Assembly (NCBI GenBank): GCA_020719385.1
Contig: DYQK01000028.1
Location: 1 to 32,167, forward strand
Source of the DNA: Rikenella microfusus
GTDB taxonomy: Bacteria > Bacteroidota > Bacteroidia > Bacteroidales > DYQK01
Reading direction: 5' to 3'
Length of the DNA: 32,167 bases
Positions 6,447-14,478 of this stretch are shown one piece after another. The number at the start of each line of letters is the position of its first letter. The stretch's first letter is position 1. The notes below the pieces were generated by a model, which did not search any database, was not told where the DNA came from, and saw only the letters and a list, made by a program, of their open reading frames with translations. Position numbers and translations under genes: made by a program.

Positions 6447-8243
6447 TTATGCGTTTTTAGTTGCTCGTTCCAAACGATTGAGAATACTAAAAATAAACGC
6501 TGCTGAAAGCAAACAGCAAGTAACCAATATGCCCCAAAATACCCAAAGAGGCACTTTCTCCCACAAAATTCCCATTATGCCGACAAGATAATTTCCAATG
6601 GCTGTTGCACAAAGCCAACCACCTTGCATTAAACCTTTGTATTTGGGAGGAGCAACTTTCGAAACAAACGAAATGCCCATCGGACTAAGGAATAACTCGG
6701 CAATTGTCAATACAAAATACGTCTGAACAAGCCAATAGGGCGAAATCAATGTTTCAGAAACACCAACAATTTCGGAAGGAGATTTTAAACCGAAAGCAGG
6801 AATAATTAATACACAGAAACCTGCAGCAGCGATCAACATTCCGATTCCAATTTTGCGAGGTGCAGAAGGTTCTTTGCCCTTTTTGTTCAACATTGCAAAT
6901 AAACTTACGAAAATCGGCGTTAGTAAAATGATGAAAAATGGGTTAAATTGTTGAAACTTCGGAGGAGTAATTGCGTGTGTAGGACTTGACGAGATATATT
7001 GATAGAAAATTGTTACCGCCAAAATGGCAACGACCAACAAAACTGCACCGACAATTTTATTCTTCGGATTTCCTTTTTGAAACATAAAAAATAAACCGTA
7101 AAAACCAACAGCAATCGGTACCAATGATGCCAATGAGAAGAATAAATAGGTCATTGTGGAAACAGAACCAACCGTATAATCGCGGGCAAAATAGGTCATT
7201 GTTGCTCCGTTTTGATGGAAAGACATCCAAAAGAAAATTACAACTAGAAAGACCAAACCCAATGCAATTAAACGTTCTTTTGTTTGTTCGGGGGTAAGTT
7301 CAATAATCGTTGATTTCTTTGTAGCATCTTTCGCCTTCTGTGCTTCAGTAATATCTACGTGTTTGTAATATTTTCGGAATCCGACAAATACCAACAAAGA
7401 GAGAATTAAACTAAAACACGCAACTCCAAAACCATAATTATACGAGTTGGTTAATGAAGTTAAATAACTTCTTGCGAAAGATTTTGAATCAGTAAATTTT
7501 TCTTTTAATTGTTCTTTGCCAAAAACTTCGAGTTTTCCTGCAATTTTGGCACTGTCCTCAGCAAATAAAACGCCTTCTCTTGACTTCATTTTTTGAATAT
7601 ATTGAGCGGCATCTTTGACATCTTTTGCGTCTGCTAAATGTGTCGCTTTAAACGCTTCGGCATCAACAACTTTATAATTCAAATATTGAACAGCAAGAGC
7701 AGGAACACTCGCTTCATACTTAAAGCCGTCTTTTGCCATGAAAAAGTTACTTACACCTTCGGCAGCACTTGGAGCAAAAAATGCACCAATATTAATACAC
7801 ATATAAAAAATGCTGTAAGCAACGTCTCTTTTGACTTTATATTTTTCCTCATCGTAGAGATTGCCGACTAATGCCTGCAAATTTCCTTTGAAAAAGCCTG
7901 TTCCAAGCGATATTAGACCTAATGCTCCGACCATCATGTAAAAACTTACATCTGCTTCCATCGGGACAGCCAAGAGGAGATAACCTCCGAACATAATTAG
8001 AATCCCTAACATAATGGTTTTGCCGTAGCCCAAGAATCTGTCGGCTAATATTCCTCCGAGAAGGGGCAGAAAATAGACGCAGGCAAGGAATGTTCCAAAA
8101 ATCATACTGGTTTTTCCTGCACTAAAACCAAATTTTGCCTGCAAATACAACGTAAATATGGCGAGCATTGTGTAATAACCGAATCGCTCACCCATATTTG
8201 CTAATGATAAGATAAATAATCCGCGAGGGTGTTCTTTTAACAT
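6447..8243 (-). CDS. POT-family proton-coupled peptide transporter
   Basis: This is an inner-membrane symporter of the POT/PTR2 branch of the major facilitator superfamily, expected to import di- and tripeptides with protons. The 598-residue protein has many hydrophobic segments and begins with the family's TM1 motif in the form NMGERFGYY (16-24). Most POT proteins have ExxERFxYY, so the first Glu is Asn16 here while Glu19-Arg20 stay. A hydrophilic stretch at about 170-265 between membrane helices makes it longer than typical 450-500-residue bacterial POTs. Near the C terminus it has the expected ELFLSPMGISFVSKVAPP segment. It has its own strong promoter and terminator, so it is probably monocistronic. 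Substrate range cannot be read from sequence. Confidence 0.92.
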   Translation of the reverse strand: MLKEHPRGLFILSLANMGERFGYYTMLAIFTLYLQAKFGFSAGKTSMIFGTFLACVYFLPLLGGILADRFLGYGKTIMLGILIMFGGYLLLAVPMEADVSFYMMVGALGLISLGTGFFKGNLQALVGNLYDEEKYKVKRDVAYSIFYMCINIGAFFAPSAAEGVSNFFMAKDGFKYEASVPALAVQYLNYKVVDAEAFKATHLADAKDVKDAAQYIQKMKSREGVLFAEDSAKIAGKLEVFGKEQLKEKFTDSKSFARSYLTSLTNSYNYGFGVACFSLILSLLVFVGFRKYYKHVDITEAQKAKDATKKSTIIELTPEQTKERLIALGLVFLVVIFFWMSFHQNGATMTYFARDYTVGSVSTMTYLFFSLASLVPIAVGFYGLFFMFQKGNPKNKIVGAVLLVVAILAVTIFYQYISSSPTHAITPPKFQQFNPFFIILLTPIFVSLFAMLNKKGKEPSAPRKIGIGMLIAAAGFCVLIIPAFGLKSPSEIVGVSETLISPYWLVQTYFVLTIAELFLSPMGISFVSKVAPPKYKGLMQGGWLCATAIGNYLVGIMGILWEKVPLWVFWGILVTCCLLSAAFIFSILNRLERATKNA

Positions 8244-8287
8244 ACGTTGAACTTTTTTGAATGATTTTATTTGTTTTTAAAATTGCA

Positions 8288-8317
8288 CAAAGATATATTT
8301 TTTTTACAAATTTTCAA
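8288..8317 (-). promoter_or_regulatory. Promoter of the POT transporter gene
   Basis: On the minus strand, TTG (8317-8315), a 19-bp spacer and TATCTTTG (8295-8288) form a good Bacteroidota -33/-7 pair, 44 bp before the ATG. Confidence 0.7.
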
Positions 8318-8358
8318 TTTTTTTCGAAAAAATTTTTAATTTTTTCAGAAAAGTAAAA

Positions 8359-8394
8359 AAGTATTGCCGTCTTTTTAGAAAGATGACAATACTT
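8359..8394 (-). terminator. Terminator after purB
   Basis: Arms AAGTATTG (8359-8366) and CAATACTT (8387-8394) extend inward with a mismatch and a G-T pair to give a long stem. On the minus strand the hairpin is followed by a six-T run. It starts 24 bp after the purB stop codon. Confidence 0.85.
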
Positions 8395-8418
8395 AATTTG
8401 TTAATTAAACAATTTTTT

Positions 8419-9768
8419 TTAAATTCCTGTGTAATTTCGTGGAGTAATTCTTCGCAATTCGTCTTTTATTTCGTCTTTTATGTTTAATGAGGAAATAAAT
8501 TCGGAGATAGTTTCTTCAGTGATTTTCTGTCCGCGGGTAAGTTCTTTTAAGTCTTCATACGGATGCGGATAATTTTCCCTTCGCAAAATTGTCTGTATTC
8601 CTTCCGAGACAACTTCCCAGTTGTTGTCTAAATCTTTCAATATTGCGTCTTCGTTGATGGTGATTTTTTCTAAACCGTTCATTATTGAACGCATCGCCAC
8701 AATGCTGTGGGCAAACGCAACGCCGATATTTCGCAGCACCGTAGAATCTGTTAGGTCTCTTTGTAAACGAGAAAGTGGCAATTTCGAGGCAAAATGGTCA
8801 AACATTGCATTCGCAATTCCTAAGTTTCCTTCGGCATTTTCGAAATCAATGGGATTAACTTTGTGCGGCATCGTTGATGACCCCACTTCGTTTTTATCAA
8901 CACTTAATTTGAAATATTCCATCGAGATATAAGTCCAAATATCGCGGCAAAGATTTATCAAAATGGTGTTGATTCGTTTTGCTGTGTCGAAGATTGCGGC
9001 GATAAAATCGTAATGGTCAATTTGCGTTGTTGTCTGTGAACGGTGTAGTCCGAGTGTTTGATTTACAAAGTAATTTGCAAAATTTACCCAATCAATTTTG
9101 GGATAAGCAACGAAGTGTGCGTTAAAATTGCCGACAGCGCCTCCAAATTTTGCTGACATCGGGATTTCTTTTAACATCAAGACTTGCAGTGAGAGTCTTT
9201 CGACAAATACTGCGATTTCTTTTCCGACTCTTGTGGATGAGGCGGGCTGTCCGTGAGTGTGGGCTAACATTGGGATTTCCTTCCAAAGACGCACAAAAGA
9301 TTCTAATTTAGTCATTAAACTCCAAACCAGTGGGAGATAAACTTTGTTTAATGCGTCTTTTATGGAAAGCGGAATCGCAGTGTTATTGATGTCTTGCGAT
9401 GTTAGTCCGAAGTGAATAAACTCTTTGAAAGCACTTAGTCCCAACATTTCGAATTTTTCTTTCAGAAAATATTCTACGGATTTTACGTCGTGGCGTGTTG
9501 TTGCCTCAATTTCTTTAATTCGTTTTGCGTCTTCGAGTGAAAATGTTTGGTGAATAATTCGAAGTTGCCAATGATTAATTTTCGAAGTTTTACTCAATTC
9601 AACGAGTGGCGGCAGCGGGATTTTGCACAAAGCAATAAAATATTCTATTTCTACAAAAATGCGATATTTTATTAACCCGAATTCGGAAAAATAATCAGCC
9701 AATTCTCCTGTTTGTTTGCGATAACGTCCATCAATGGGCGAGAGAGCGGTTAAACTTTCTAATTTCAT
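8419..9768 (-). CDS. purB: Adenylosuccinate lyase
   Basis: This enzyme releases fumarate at two steps: SAICAR to AICAR in purine synthesis, and adenylosuccinate to AMP. The 449-residue protein follows the E. coli-type PurB layout, beginning ALSPIDGRYR. It contains the catalytic-histidine region MLAHTHGQPAS (His172) and the fumarate-lyase signature GSSTMPHKVNP (296-306), which carries the mobile-loop serine. Substrate-binding segments TSQDINNT (123-130) and TTTQIDHYD (246-254) are also present. No residue looks abnormal. The gene has its own promoter, a leader of about 65 nt with an inverted repeat, and a terminator, so it is transcribed alone rather than in a pur operon. Confidence 0.97.
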   Translation of the reverse strand: MKLESLTALSPIDGRYRKQTGELADYFSEFGLIKYRIFVEIEYFIALCKIPLPPLVELSKTSKINHWQLRIIHQTFSLEDAKRIKEIEATTRHDVKSVEYFLKEKFEMLGLSAFKEFIHFGLTSQDINNTAIPLSIKDALNKVYLPLVWSLMTKLESFVRLWKEIPMLAHTHGQPASSTRVGKEIAVFVERLSLQVLMLKEIPMSAKFGGAVGNFNAHFVAYPKIDWVNFANYFVNQTLGLHRSQTTTQIDHYDFIAAIFDTAKRINTILINLCRDIWTYISMEYFKLSVDKNEVGSSTMPHKVNPIDFENAEGNLGIANAMFDHFASKLPLSRLQRDLTDSTVLRNIGVAFAHSIVAMRSIMNGLEKITINEDAILKDLDNNWEVVSEGIQTILRRENYPHPYEDLKELTRGQKITEETISEFISSLNIKDEIKDELRRITPRNYTGI

Positions 9769-9783
9769 AAAAAACTTTTTATA

Positions 9784-9812
9784 GTTAAATCTTTCAATAT
9801 CAATGATTTAAC
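9784..9812 (-). promoter_or_regulatory. Inverted repeat in the purB leader
   Basis: Arms GTTAAATC (9784-9791) and GATTTAAC (9805-9812) are perfect complements separated by 13 bp, between the purB promoter and ATG. It could be a protein-binding operator or an RNA hairpin. It does not resemble a known purine riboswitch or PurR box that I can name. Confidence 0.4.
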
Positions 9813-9839
9813 AATTTTCTCAAAAATTTTATTTTTTTG

Positions 9840-9872
9840 CAAAGATAAAAAAATTTTAATAAAAATACACAA
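9840..9872 (-). promoter_or_regulatory. Promoter of purB
   Basis: On the minus strand, TTG (9872-9870), a 22-bp spacer and TATCTTTG (9847-9840) match the Bacteroidota pattern. The -7 box is identical to that of the POT gene. The predicted leader is about 65 nt. Confidence 0.65.
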
Positions 9873-9891
9873 ATTTTATTTCTCAATAGCA

Positions 9892-9929
9892 AAAATTTGT
9901 CAGATTCGAACAAAAATCTGACAAATTTT
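9892..9929. terminator. Hairpin terminator with TGTCAGA/TCTGACA core (LRR gene)
   Basis: Arms AAAATTTGTCAGATT (9892-9906) and AATCTGACAAATTTT (9915-9929) are perfect complements with an 8-nt loop, just after the leucine-rich-repeat gene stop at 9938. T-residues end both arms. It is the second of four related hairpins. Confidence 0.85.
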
Positions 9930-9937
9930 GAGGAATT

Positions 9938-10879
9938 TTATTTATTCTCGCACTCAATTCCTGTTTTTACCTCGACGACTAAGATACATTCGGCACTCAC
10001 TTTTTTCATCATTGCTGTAAATTCGTCAGAGTCGGTTTGACAAATGTAATTTCCTTTGCATTTAAACATTCGCAAATTGACGTGGGAATACAAATAGCTG
10101 AGGCTGCTTCCCAAGATTTCTGTGTCTGAGCAGTTTATTTCCTTGAGCGAGCGAACGGTTTGTAAATATCGCAAAGTTTTGACAGGTGTTTTTGAGAAAT
10201 CAACGATTTCTAAGTTTTTCATTCTTTCCAAATAACTTAGGTCATCAACTTTCGTTTCGCTGCAATTCAATTCGACGAGGTTTACTAATTTTTCGACTCC
10301 AGATAGTGAAAATAACGAGATATTTTGAGCCACATTGAGTCTTTCGAGACTTGTCATTGTGTAAAGAATTGACAAGTCGTTGATGGTGCAAAGATGTACA
10401 TCGAGGACTCGCAATTTTGTTAAACCTCGGAGTGGGCGAAGGTCTTTTGTCATCGTGTTAGAGCAGTTCAATTTTTCTAAATTGACAAGACTCGTGAGCG
10501 GAATTAAACTGCTAATATTATCGTTGCTGGAGCAATTTAACTCTTTGAGATTAATTAAATTTTCGATTCCTTCCAAACTTTTAATGTTTGAACTATTATT
10601 GCAGCGAATTTTTTCGAGTAATATCAATTTGCTCAGTGGTTTTAAATCGTTAATGTCTTTGTTATGCGAGCAATCAATTTGTTTGACGGAGACAATACGG
10701 CTGAGCAATTCATCGGAGGGTTCAATATCTTTGCCTTTGAGTTCCTGTTTTTGAAACACTTTTTTCCACCCAGGACTGAGACTATTCCACCATTCGCGGT
10801 CAGATTGCCCCCAAATAAAAGAGTTTCCGCAAAAGTAAAACACAAAAACTAACGCAATATTCTGCAAAAAATTTTTCAT
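9938..10879 (-). CDS. Secreted leucine-rich-repeat protein
   Basis: The 313-residue protein has a signal peptide (about 1-25, cut near WGQ), a short N-terminal segment with WWNSLSPGWKKVFQKQ, and then a series of roughly 22-residue leucine-rich repeats from about residue 60. The repeats follow a pattern like LxxLxxLxELNCSxNxxI, with Cys-Ser recurring at the turn. A non-repeat cap with several Cys ends the protein. Such repeats usually bind proteins or surfaces outside the cytoplasm; no ligand can be inferred. No type IX sorting domain or lipobox is seen. The ATG at 10879 is chosen because it opens into the signal peptide. An in-frame TTG 45 bp upstream is rejected. The gene stands alone between a promoter and a terminator. 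Confidence 0.85.
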   Translation of the reverse strand: MKNFLQNIALVFVFYFCGNSFIWGQSDREWWNSLSPGWKKVFQKQELKGKDIEPSDELLSRIVSVKQIDCSHNKDINDLKPLSKLILLEKIRCNNSSNIKSLEGIENLINLKELNCSSNDNISSLIPLTSLVNLEKLNCSNTMTKDLRPLRGLTKLRVLDVHLCTINDLSILYTMTSLERLNVAQNISLFSLSGVEKLVNLVELNCSETKVDDLSYLERMKNLEIVDFSKTPVKTLRYLQTVRSLKEINCSDTEILGSSLSYLYSHVNLRMFKCKGNYICQTDSDEFTAMMKKVSAECILVVEVKTGIECENK

Positions 10880-10932
10880 AATTCGTTTATTGATTTTAAT
10901 TTTTTCAAAAAAATTAATATACAAAACAAGTG

Positions 10933-10940
10933 CAAAATTA
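10933..10940 (-). promoter_or_regulatory. Promoter -7 box for the leucine-rich-repeat gene
   Basis: The minus strand reads TAATTTTG, matching TAnnTTTG, 53 bp before the ATG at 10879. Consensus match only. Confidence 0.45.
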
Positions 10941-11045
10941 CATACTTTTTTTATATTAACGTTTATTTTTTCGAAAAAATTATACTTTTTTTGCGGAAAT
11001 ATATATTTTTCTCAAAAAAAGTGTACAATAATTAAAAATTTTTCA

Positions 11046-11053
11046 TATTTTTG
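11046..11053 (+). promoter_or_regulatory. Promoter -7 box for the FdtA/QdtA-like and HyfE-like genes
   Basis: TATTTTTG matches TAnnTTTG and ends 37 bp before the ATG at 11091. No clear -33 TTTG was found at the usual spacing. Confidence 0.5.
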
Positions 11054-11090
11054 CCCAAAAATTAAAAGTTTTTTTATCAAAATAATTTTT

Positions 11091-11549
11091 ATGGAGCAAA
11101 TTCGTTCGCACAACTGTTATTCAATAGAATTGCCTTTTATAAAAGATGAAATCGGCGCTTCAATGACCATTATTGAGAATAATTTGCAAATTCCTTTTGC
11201 AATTAAAGGCGTTTATTACATTTATGACTTTCAGCACTTCGAGTCGATGCGAGGCACACACGCACACAAGGAATTGGAGCAATTAATTTGTTGCGTAAAA
11301 GGAAGTTGTGAATTATTGTTGGATGATGGAACACAGAAGGAAAAGATTCTTCTTGATATTCCCAATGAAGCGGTTTATGTCGGAATTGATGTGTGGCACT
11401 CAATGACTGGATTTTCAAACGATTGCGTACTTTTGATTCTTGCGTCAGGTTTTTACAAAGAAGAAGATTACATTCGTCATTATGAGGAATTTAAAAAATA
11501 TGTCGAATTAAAATACGCAAAAAAACAAAATTCTCGATTTTGTTATTAA
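11091..11549 (+). CDS. FdtA/QdtA-family cupin, probable dTDP-sugar 3,4-ketoisomerase
   Basis: This 152-residue cupin resembles FdtA/QdtA/WxcM-like enzymes, which move the keto group of dTDP-4-keto-6-deoxyglucose from C4 to C3 during synthesis of amino sugars for surface glycans. The diagnostic segment is RGTHAHKELEQLICCVKGSCELLLDDG, with the HxH pair His57/His59. It is followed by VYVGIDVWHSMTGFS, VLLILAS and EEDYIRHYEEF, all typical of the family. The ATG at 11091 is used because the family similarity starts there and a -7 box lies at 11046. No aminotransferase, acyltransferase or other sugar genes are nearby, so its pathway is encoded elsewhere or its role differs. The HyfE-like gene follows by 12 bp. 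Confidence 0.85.
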   Translation: MEQIRSHNCYSIELPFIKDEIGASMTIIENNLQIPFAIKGVYYIYDFQHFESMRGTHAHKELEQLICCVKGSCELLLDDGTQKEKILLDIPNEAVYVGIDVWHSMTGFSNDCVLLILASGFYKEEDYIRHYEEFKKYVELKYAKKQNSRFCY

Positions 11550-11561
11550 ACATTTTTTTGT

Positions 11562-12191
11562 ATGACCACTTTTTTAATTATTTTGTTTGCGATAACAAAC
11601 ATTTATCTCAGCGTTATTGAACGTTTTCGAAATTATGCAAAAATGATGGCGGTGCAGGGCGTTTTGCTCTTTGGAATTGCCCTGGCAGAGTTGACAAAAA
11701 TTGATTGGTTAAATTTGACATTTGTCGTTAGTGAAACATTGATTTTTAAAGTGATAATTGTGCCGCTTTTGATGTTTAAAATTATCAACAAAACGAAGAT
11801 TTATAAAGTTCATCAACATTCCTTGCCCAGTTTTTACTCGTTGATTTTTACAATTATTGGGCTAATTATCAGTGTTTTATTTACACAAACGCTTAATAAT
11901 AAACACATTGACACGGTTTATTTCACAATTGCACTTTTTACTTTGTATTCGGGAATGTTTATGGTTATCTCGCACCGCAAAATTTTTAGTCATTTAGTTG
12001 GATTCTTAGTAGTTGAAAATGCGGTATTTTTATTATCTTTGGCAGTCGGAAATGAGATGCCAATAATGATTAACTCGGCAATTTTGCTTGATATTTTTGT
12101 TACCGTTTTGATAATTACAATTTTTATTAATAAAATTGGTGACCAGACAGAGAATTTCGAAGTTGACGACTTGACAACGTTAAAACATTAA
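11562..12191 (+). CDS. HyfE-like membrane subunit (hydrogenase-4/NuoK-related)
   Basis: This 209-residue protein has about seven membrane helices. It resembles HyfE, an inner-membrane subunit of hydrogenase-4 and related proton-pumping complexes whose C-terminal part is like NuoK/MrpC. Evidence is the segment GFLVVENAVFLLSLAV (NuoK-like, with a buried Glu), then INSAILLDIFVTVLIITIFINKI, and a short acidic tail ending DDLTTLKH, as in HyfE proteins. E. coli HyfE is of similar size (216). No other hyf genes are adjacent; the only other candidate is the HyfI/NuoB-like gene at 23002. It is probably co-transcribed with the cupin gene just upstream. Family assignment is good; the complex's reaction is unknown. 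Confidence 0.78.
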   Translation: MTTFLIILFAITNIYLSVIERFRNYAKMMAVQGVLLFGIALAELTKIDWLNLTFVVSETLIFKVIIVPLLMFKIINKTKIYKVHQHSLPSFYSLIFTIIGLIISVLFTQTLNNKHIDTVYFTIALFTLYSGMFMVISHRKIFSHLVGFLVVENAVFLLSLAVGNEMPIMINSAILLDIFVTVLIITIFINKIGDQTENFEVDDLTTLKH

Positions 12192-12204
12192 TTTTTTCAC
12201 AAAA

Positions 12205-12238
12205 AATTCTGTCAGATTTCTTAGAGTCTGACAGAATT
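12205..12238. terminator. Hairpin with TGTCAGA/TCTGACA core after the HyfE-like gene
   Basis: Arms AATTCTGTCAGA (12205-12216) and TCTGACAGAATT (12227-12238) are perfect complements with a 10-nt loop. On the plus strand it is followed by A-residues rather than T, so it is an atypical intrinsic terminator. It is the third related hairpin. Confidence 0.65.
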
Positions 12239-12302
12239 AAAAAAAAATTATAAATTATTCGAATTTTTTATAAAAAATATTAATTAAACAAATTTTTTCA
12301 CC

Positions 12303-13196
12303 ATGGCGTTAGAAATAGAAAGAGAAATGAACACACCAAATGAACCTACCGTCGAAAATAAACAAGGTTACTTGATTCTTATCGGCGGTGCAGAAGACAA
12401 AAAAGGAGATAAAATTCTTTTGAAACGTCTCCTGGAAGTTACTCAGGCAAAGCACATCATTATTATTCCGACTGCCTCGTCTTATCCTCACGAAGTTGGT
12501 CGAAATTATCAAGAGGCTTTCGCAAGACTCAATATCACCGATGTTGAGGTTTTTGATATTCGTTACCCCGAAGAAGCAGATAGAGAGGAACATTTCGCAA
12601 AGTTAGCAAAAGCCGATTTAATCTTCTTCGGCGGCGGCGACCAAGTAAAGTTAGTCGAAACGTTCCAAAATTCTAAATTATTCCAAACCATCAAGGAACG
12701 ATTCTTTGCAGGAACACTCAGCGTCGCAGGAACAAGTGCAGGAGCCGCCGCAGCGAGCAATCCTATGACCTTTGACGGCGATTACGAGGAAGGTTTCAGA
12801 AAAGGACGAGTCTGTTGTATGCAAGGATTTGGTTTCGTTGACAACATCACCATCGACACACATTTCGTTCCAAGAGGCAGAATTTCTCGACTTTCACAAT
12901 TCCTTCTCACAGGAAAAAGCACTCGCGGAATCGGATTAGACGAAGACACAGGAATAATTATTTATCCTGACGAAAAATTTGAAGTCATCGGTACAGGAAT
13001 TGTAACCATCATCAATAGCGACAAGATTACCTGTTCCGACTACGAACACATTGAAGAAGGAGATTTATTTTGCGTCAATAATTTGCGAATAGGTTTCCTC
13101 GCTCCAGGAGCGACTTTTAGTATCAAAAAATGGAGTATTCTCAATGCCAACAATAAAAAAAAAATCGATGAAATAACAGAATATTTCTGTAATTAA
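12303..13196 (+). CDS. Cyanophycinase-like S51 peptidase
   Basis: This 297-residue protein is a serine peptidase of family S51. Cyanophycinase breaks the Asp-Arg polymer cyanophycin into beta-Asp-Arg dipeptides. Family motifs are clear: LILIGGAEDKKG near the start, FFGGGDQ with Gln114, the nucleophile elbow AGTSAGAAA with Ser145, and DTHFVPRGRISRL with His187. There is no signal peptide, so it acts in the cytoplasm. No cyanophycin synthetase or isoaspartyl peptidase is present, so the substrate may be imported or another beta-aspartyl peptide. The amidase gene begins 13 bp downstream and three membrane-protein genes follow, implying one operon. No convincing -7 box was found upstream. Confidence 0.9.
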   Translation: MALEIEREMNTPNEPTVENKQGYLILIGGAEDKKGDKILLKRLLEVTQAKHIIIIPTASSYPHEVGRNYQEAFARLNITDVEVFDIRYPEEADREEHFAKLAKADLIFFGGGDQVKLVETFQNSKLFQTIKERFFAGTLSVAGTSAGAAAASNPMTFDGDYEEGFRKGRVCCMQGFGFVDNITIDTHFVPRGRISRLSQFLLTGKSTRGIGLDEDTGIIIYPDEKFEVIGTGIVTIINSDKITCSDYEHIEEGDLFCVNNLRIGFLAPGATFSIKKWSILNANNKKKIDEITEYFCN

Positions 13197-13209
13197 AAAA
13201 AAATGTTTT

Positions 13210-14034
13210 ATGTTTACTATCAATAACCACATGATTCGCGGCGATAAGGTGCGAGATTTTGTGAAATCTCCGAATTTTAGCGGAGAATTTACGCGTGGCG
13301 TTCTTGACACCATTATCATTCATTATACCGCTGGTCCTTATCAAAGTGCTGTCAATACGTTGATAAACCCTGCGGCAAAAGCGTCTGCACATATGATTAT
13401 CGACAGAGACGGCAGTATCACTCAATTAATTCCTTTGAATTTTATTGCGTGGCACGCTGGTCCAAGTTCGTATAACGGCAGAACAGGTTTCAACCGTCTT
13501 TCAATAGGAATCGAAATTGTCAATGCTGGAATGTTGACAAAAAGCGGAAATGTCTACCGTTCTTGGTTCGGAAGTGCTTATAATCCCAACGAAGTCATTG
13601 AAGCGATACATCGCAACGAAAAAACTCCGCGCTTTTGGCATATTTATACCGAAGAACAAATTGACGCAACCATTGACATTTGTCGAGTTTTAATCGAAAC
13701 TTACAATTTAAAACACATTCTCGGACACGAGGAAATTTGCAAAGGAATGAAATTCGACCCAGGTCCGGCATTTCCGTTAGACAGAATGAGAAATCAACTG
13801 CTCGGCAACGGCAGAAATCAAGATGATGACGCAACAGAACTTCCTTCTTTTGGCAGAGTGACTGCTTCGAGTTTAAATGTTCGCTCCTCCGCCGATGTGA
13901 ACGCCGAAAAAGTTTCGAAACCTCTCACAAAAGGGGCAAAAGTCAAAATTCTTGACCAAGCAAATGGCTGGTATAAAGTTATTGTCGAAGTGGAAGGTTG
14001 GGTTTTGGGGCAATATGTTGAAAATGCCACCTAA
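13210..14034 (+). CDS. N-acetylmuramoyl-L-alanine amidase with C-terminal SH3 domain
   Basis: This 274-residue protein cleaves the bond between N-acetylmuramic acid and L-alanine in peptidoglycan. The amidase_2/PGRP domain (about 25-195) shows the zinc ligands His38 (IIIHYTAG), His173 (ILGHEEI) and Asp183 (KFDPGPAF), with Lys181 two residues earlier as in AmpD. A bacterial SH3 domain follows (about 213-272: VTASSLNVRSSAD ... GWYKV ... GWVLGQYV) and probably binds cell wall. There is no signal peptide or lipobox, so it would need another route to reach the wall, as phage endolysins do through holins. It sits between the S51 peptidase and three small membrane proteins, with gaps of 13 and 12 bp. 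Cytoplasmic recycling (AmpD-like) is the main alternative. Confidence 0.92.
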   Translation: MFTINNHMIRGDKVRDFVKSPNFSGEFTRGVLDTIIIHYTAGPYQSAVNTLINPAAKASAHMIIDRDGSITQLIPLNFIAWHAGPSSYNGRTGFNRLSIGIEIVNAGMLTKSGNVYRSWFGSAYNPNEVIEAIHRNEKTPRFWHIYTEEQIDATIDICRVLIETYNLKHILGHEEICKGMKFDPGPAFPLDRMRNQLLGNGRNQDDDATELPSFGRVTASSLNVRSSADVNAEKVSKPLTKGAKVKILDQANGWYKVIVEVEGWVLGQYVENAT

Positions 14035-14046
14035 AATTTTGTTAAA

Positions 14047-14457
14047 ATGAATCGAAAAACTCTTTTGATAATTGCAGGTGTTCTTGTGCTTTTGTTTGTT
14101 ATTGGTTATTTGCAGGACAAGGGAATGTTAAACTTCAAATGGCAATGGTTGACGATTCTTTTTGCCGCACTCTCTGGACCGTATAAACTTGTCAAAGGAA
14201 TGCTCGCGTCAGGAAAGGCAGACAACATTGTTGACAATTTGGATAAAAAAATCGAGGAAGAGAAAAAATATCGAGAAAATATGGACACACAAATTGCCGA
14301 CAAGGAGAAACGAATCGAAGCATTGAACAAGGAACTTGAAATTATTGACGCAAAATTGCGTCTCATCGAAGCACAACGAGCAAATTTGAAAACAGAAGTG
14401 AACAAAAAATCTGTTGACGAATTGCGAAATGATGCAGTAGAACTTTTTGGAAGTTAA
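14047..14457 (+). CDS. Small membrane protein with a cytoplasmic-type coiled coil
   Basis: This 136-residue protein is not assigned to a family. It begins with a membrane helix (about 5-21) and has a second hydrophobic stretch (about 33-48), making a hairpin. A long, charged coiled coil follows (about 58-125, rich in Lys/Glu with heptad-like spacing). Positive residues near the N terminus and after the second helix fit both ends being in the cytoplasm. It starts 12 bp after the amidase gene and ends 21 bp before the next membrane-protein gene. By position it could be holin-like or a scaffold for the amidase; this is inference from context only. Confidence 0.75.
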   Translation: MNRKTLLIIAGVLVLLFVIGYLQDKGMLNFKWQWLTILFAALSGPYKLVKGMLASGKADNIVDNLDKKIEEEKKYRENMDTQIADKEKRIEALNKELEIIDAKLRLIEAQRANLKTEVNKKSVDELRNDAVELFGS

Positions 14458-14478
14458 AAAATTTTATTTCCTAAAAAT

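Noticed and set aside
10890-11090. Longer N terminus for the FdtA/QdtA-like cupin
   Set aside because: The extra 67 residues are low-complexity Phe/Lys/Ile sequence from A/T-rich DNA, contain a -7 box, and family similarity starts at the ATG at 11091.
12303-13196. Cyanophycin synthesis locus
   Set aside because: Only the breakdown-type S51 peptidase is present. No cyanophycin synthetase or isoaspartyl peptidase is near.
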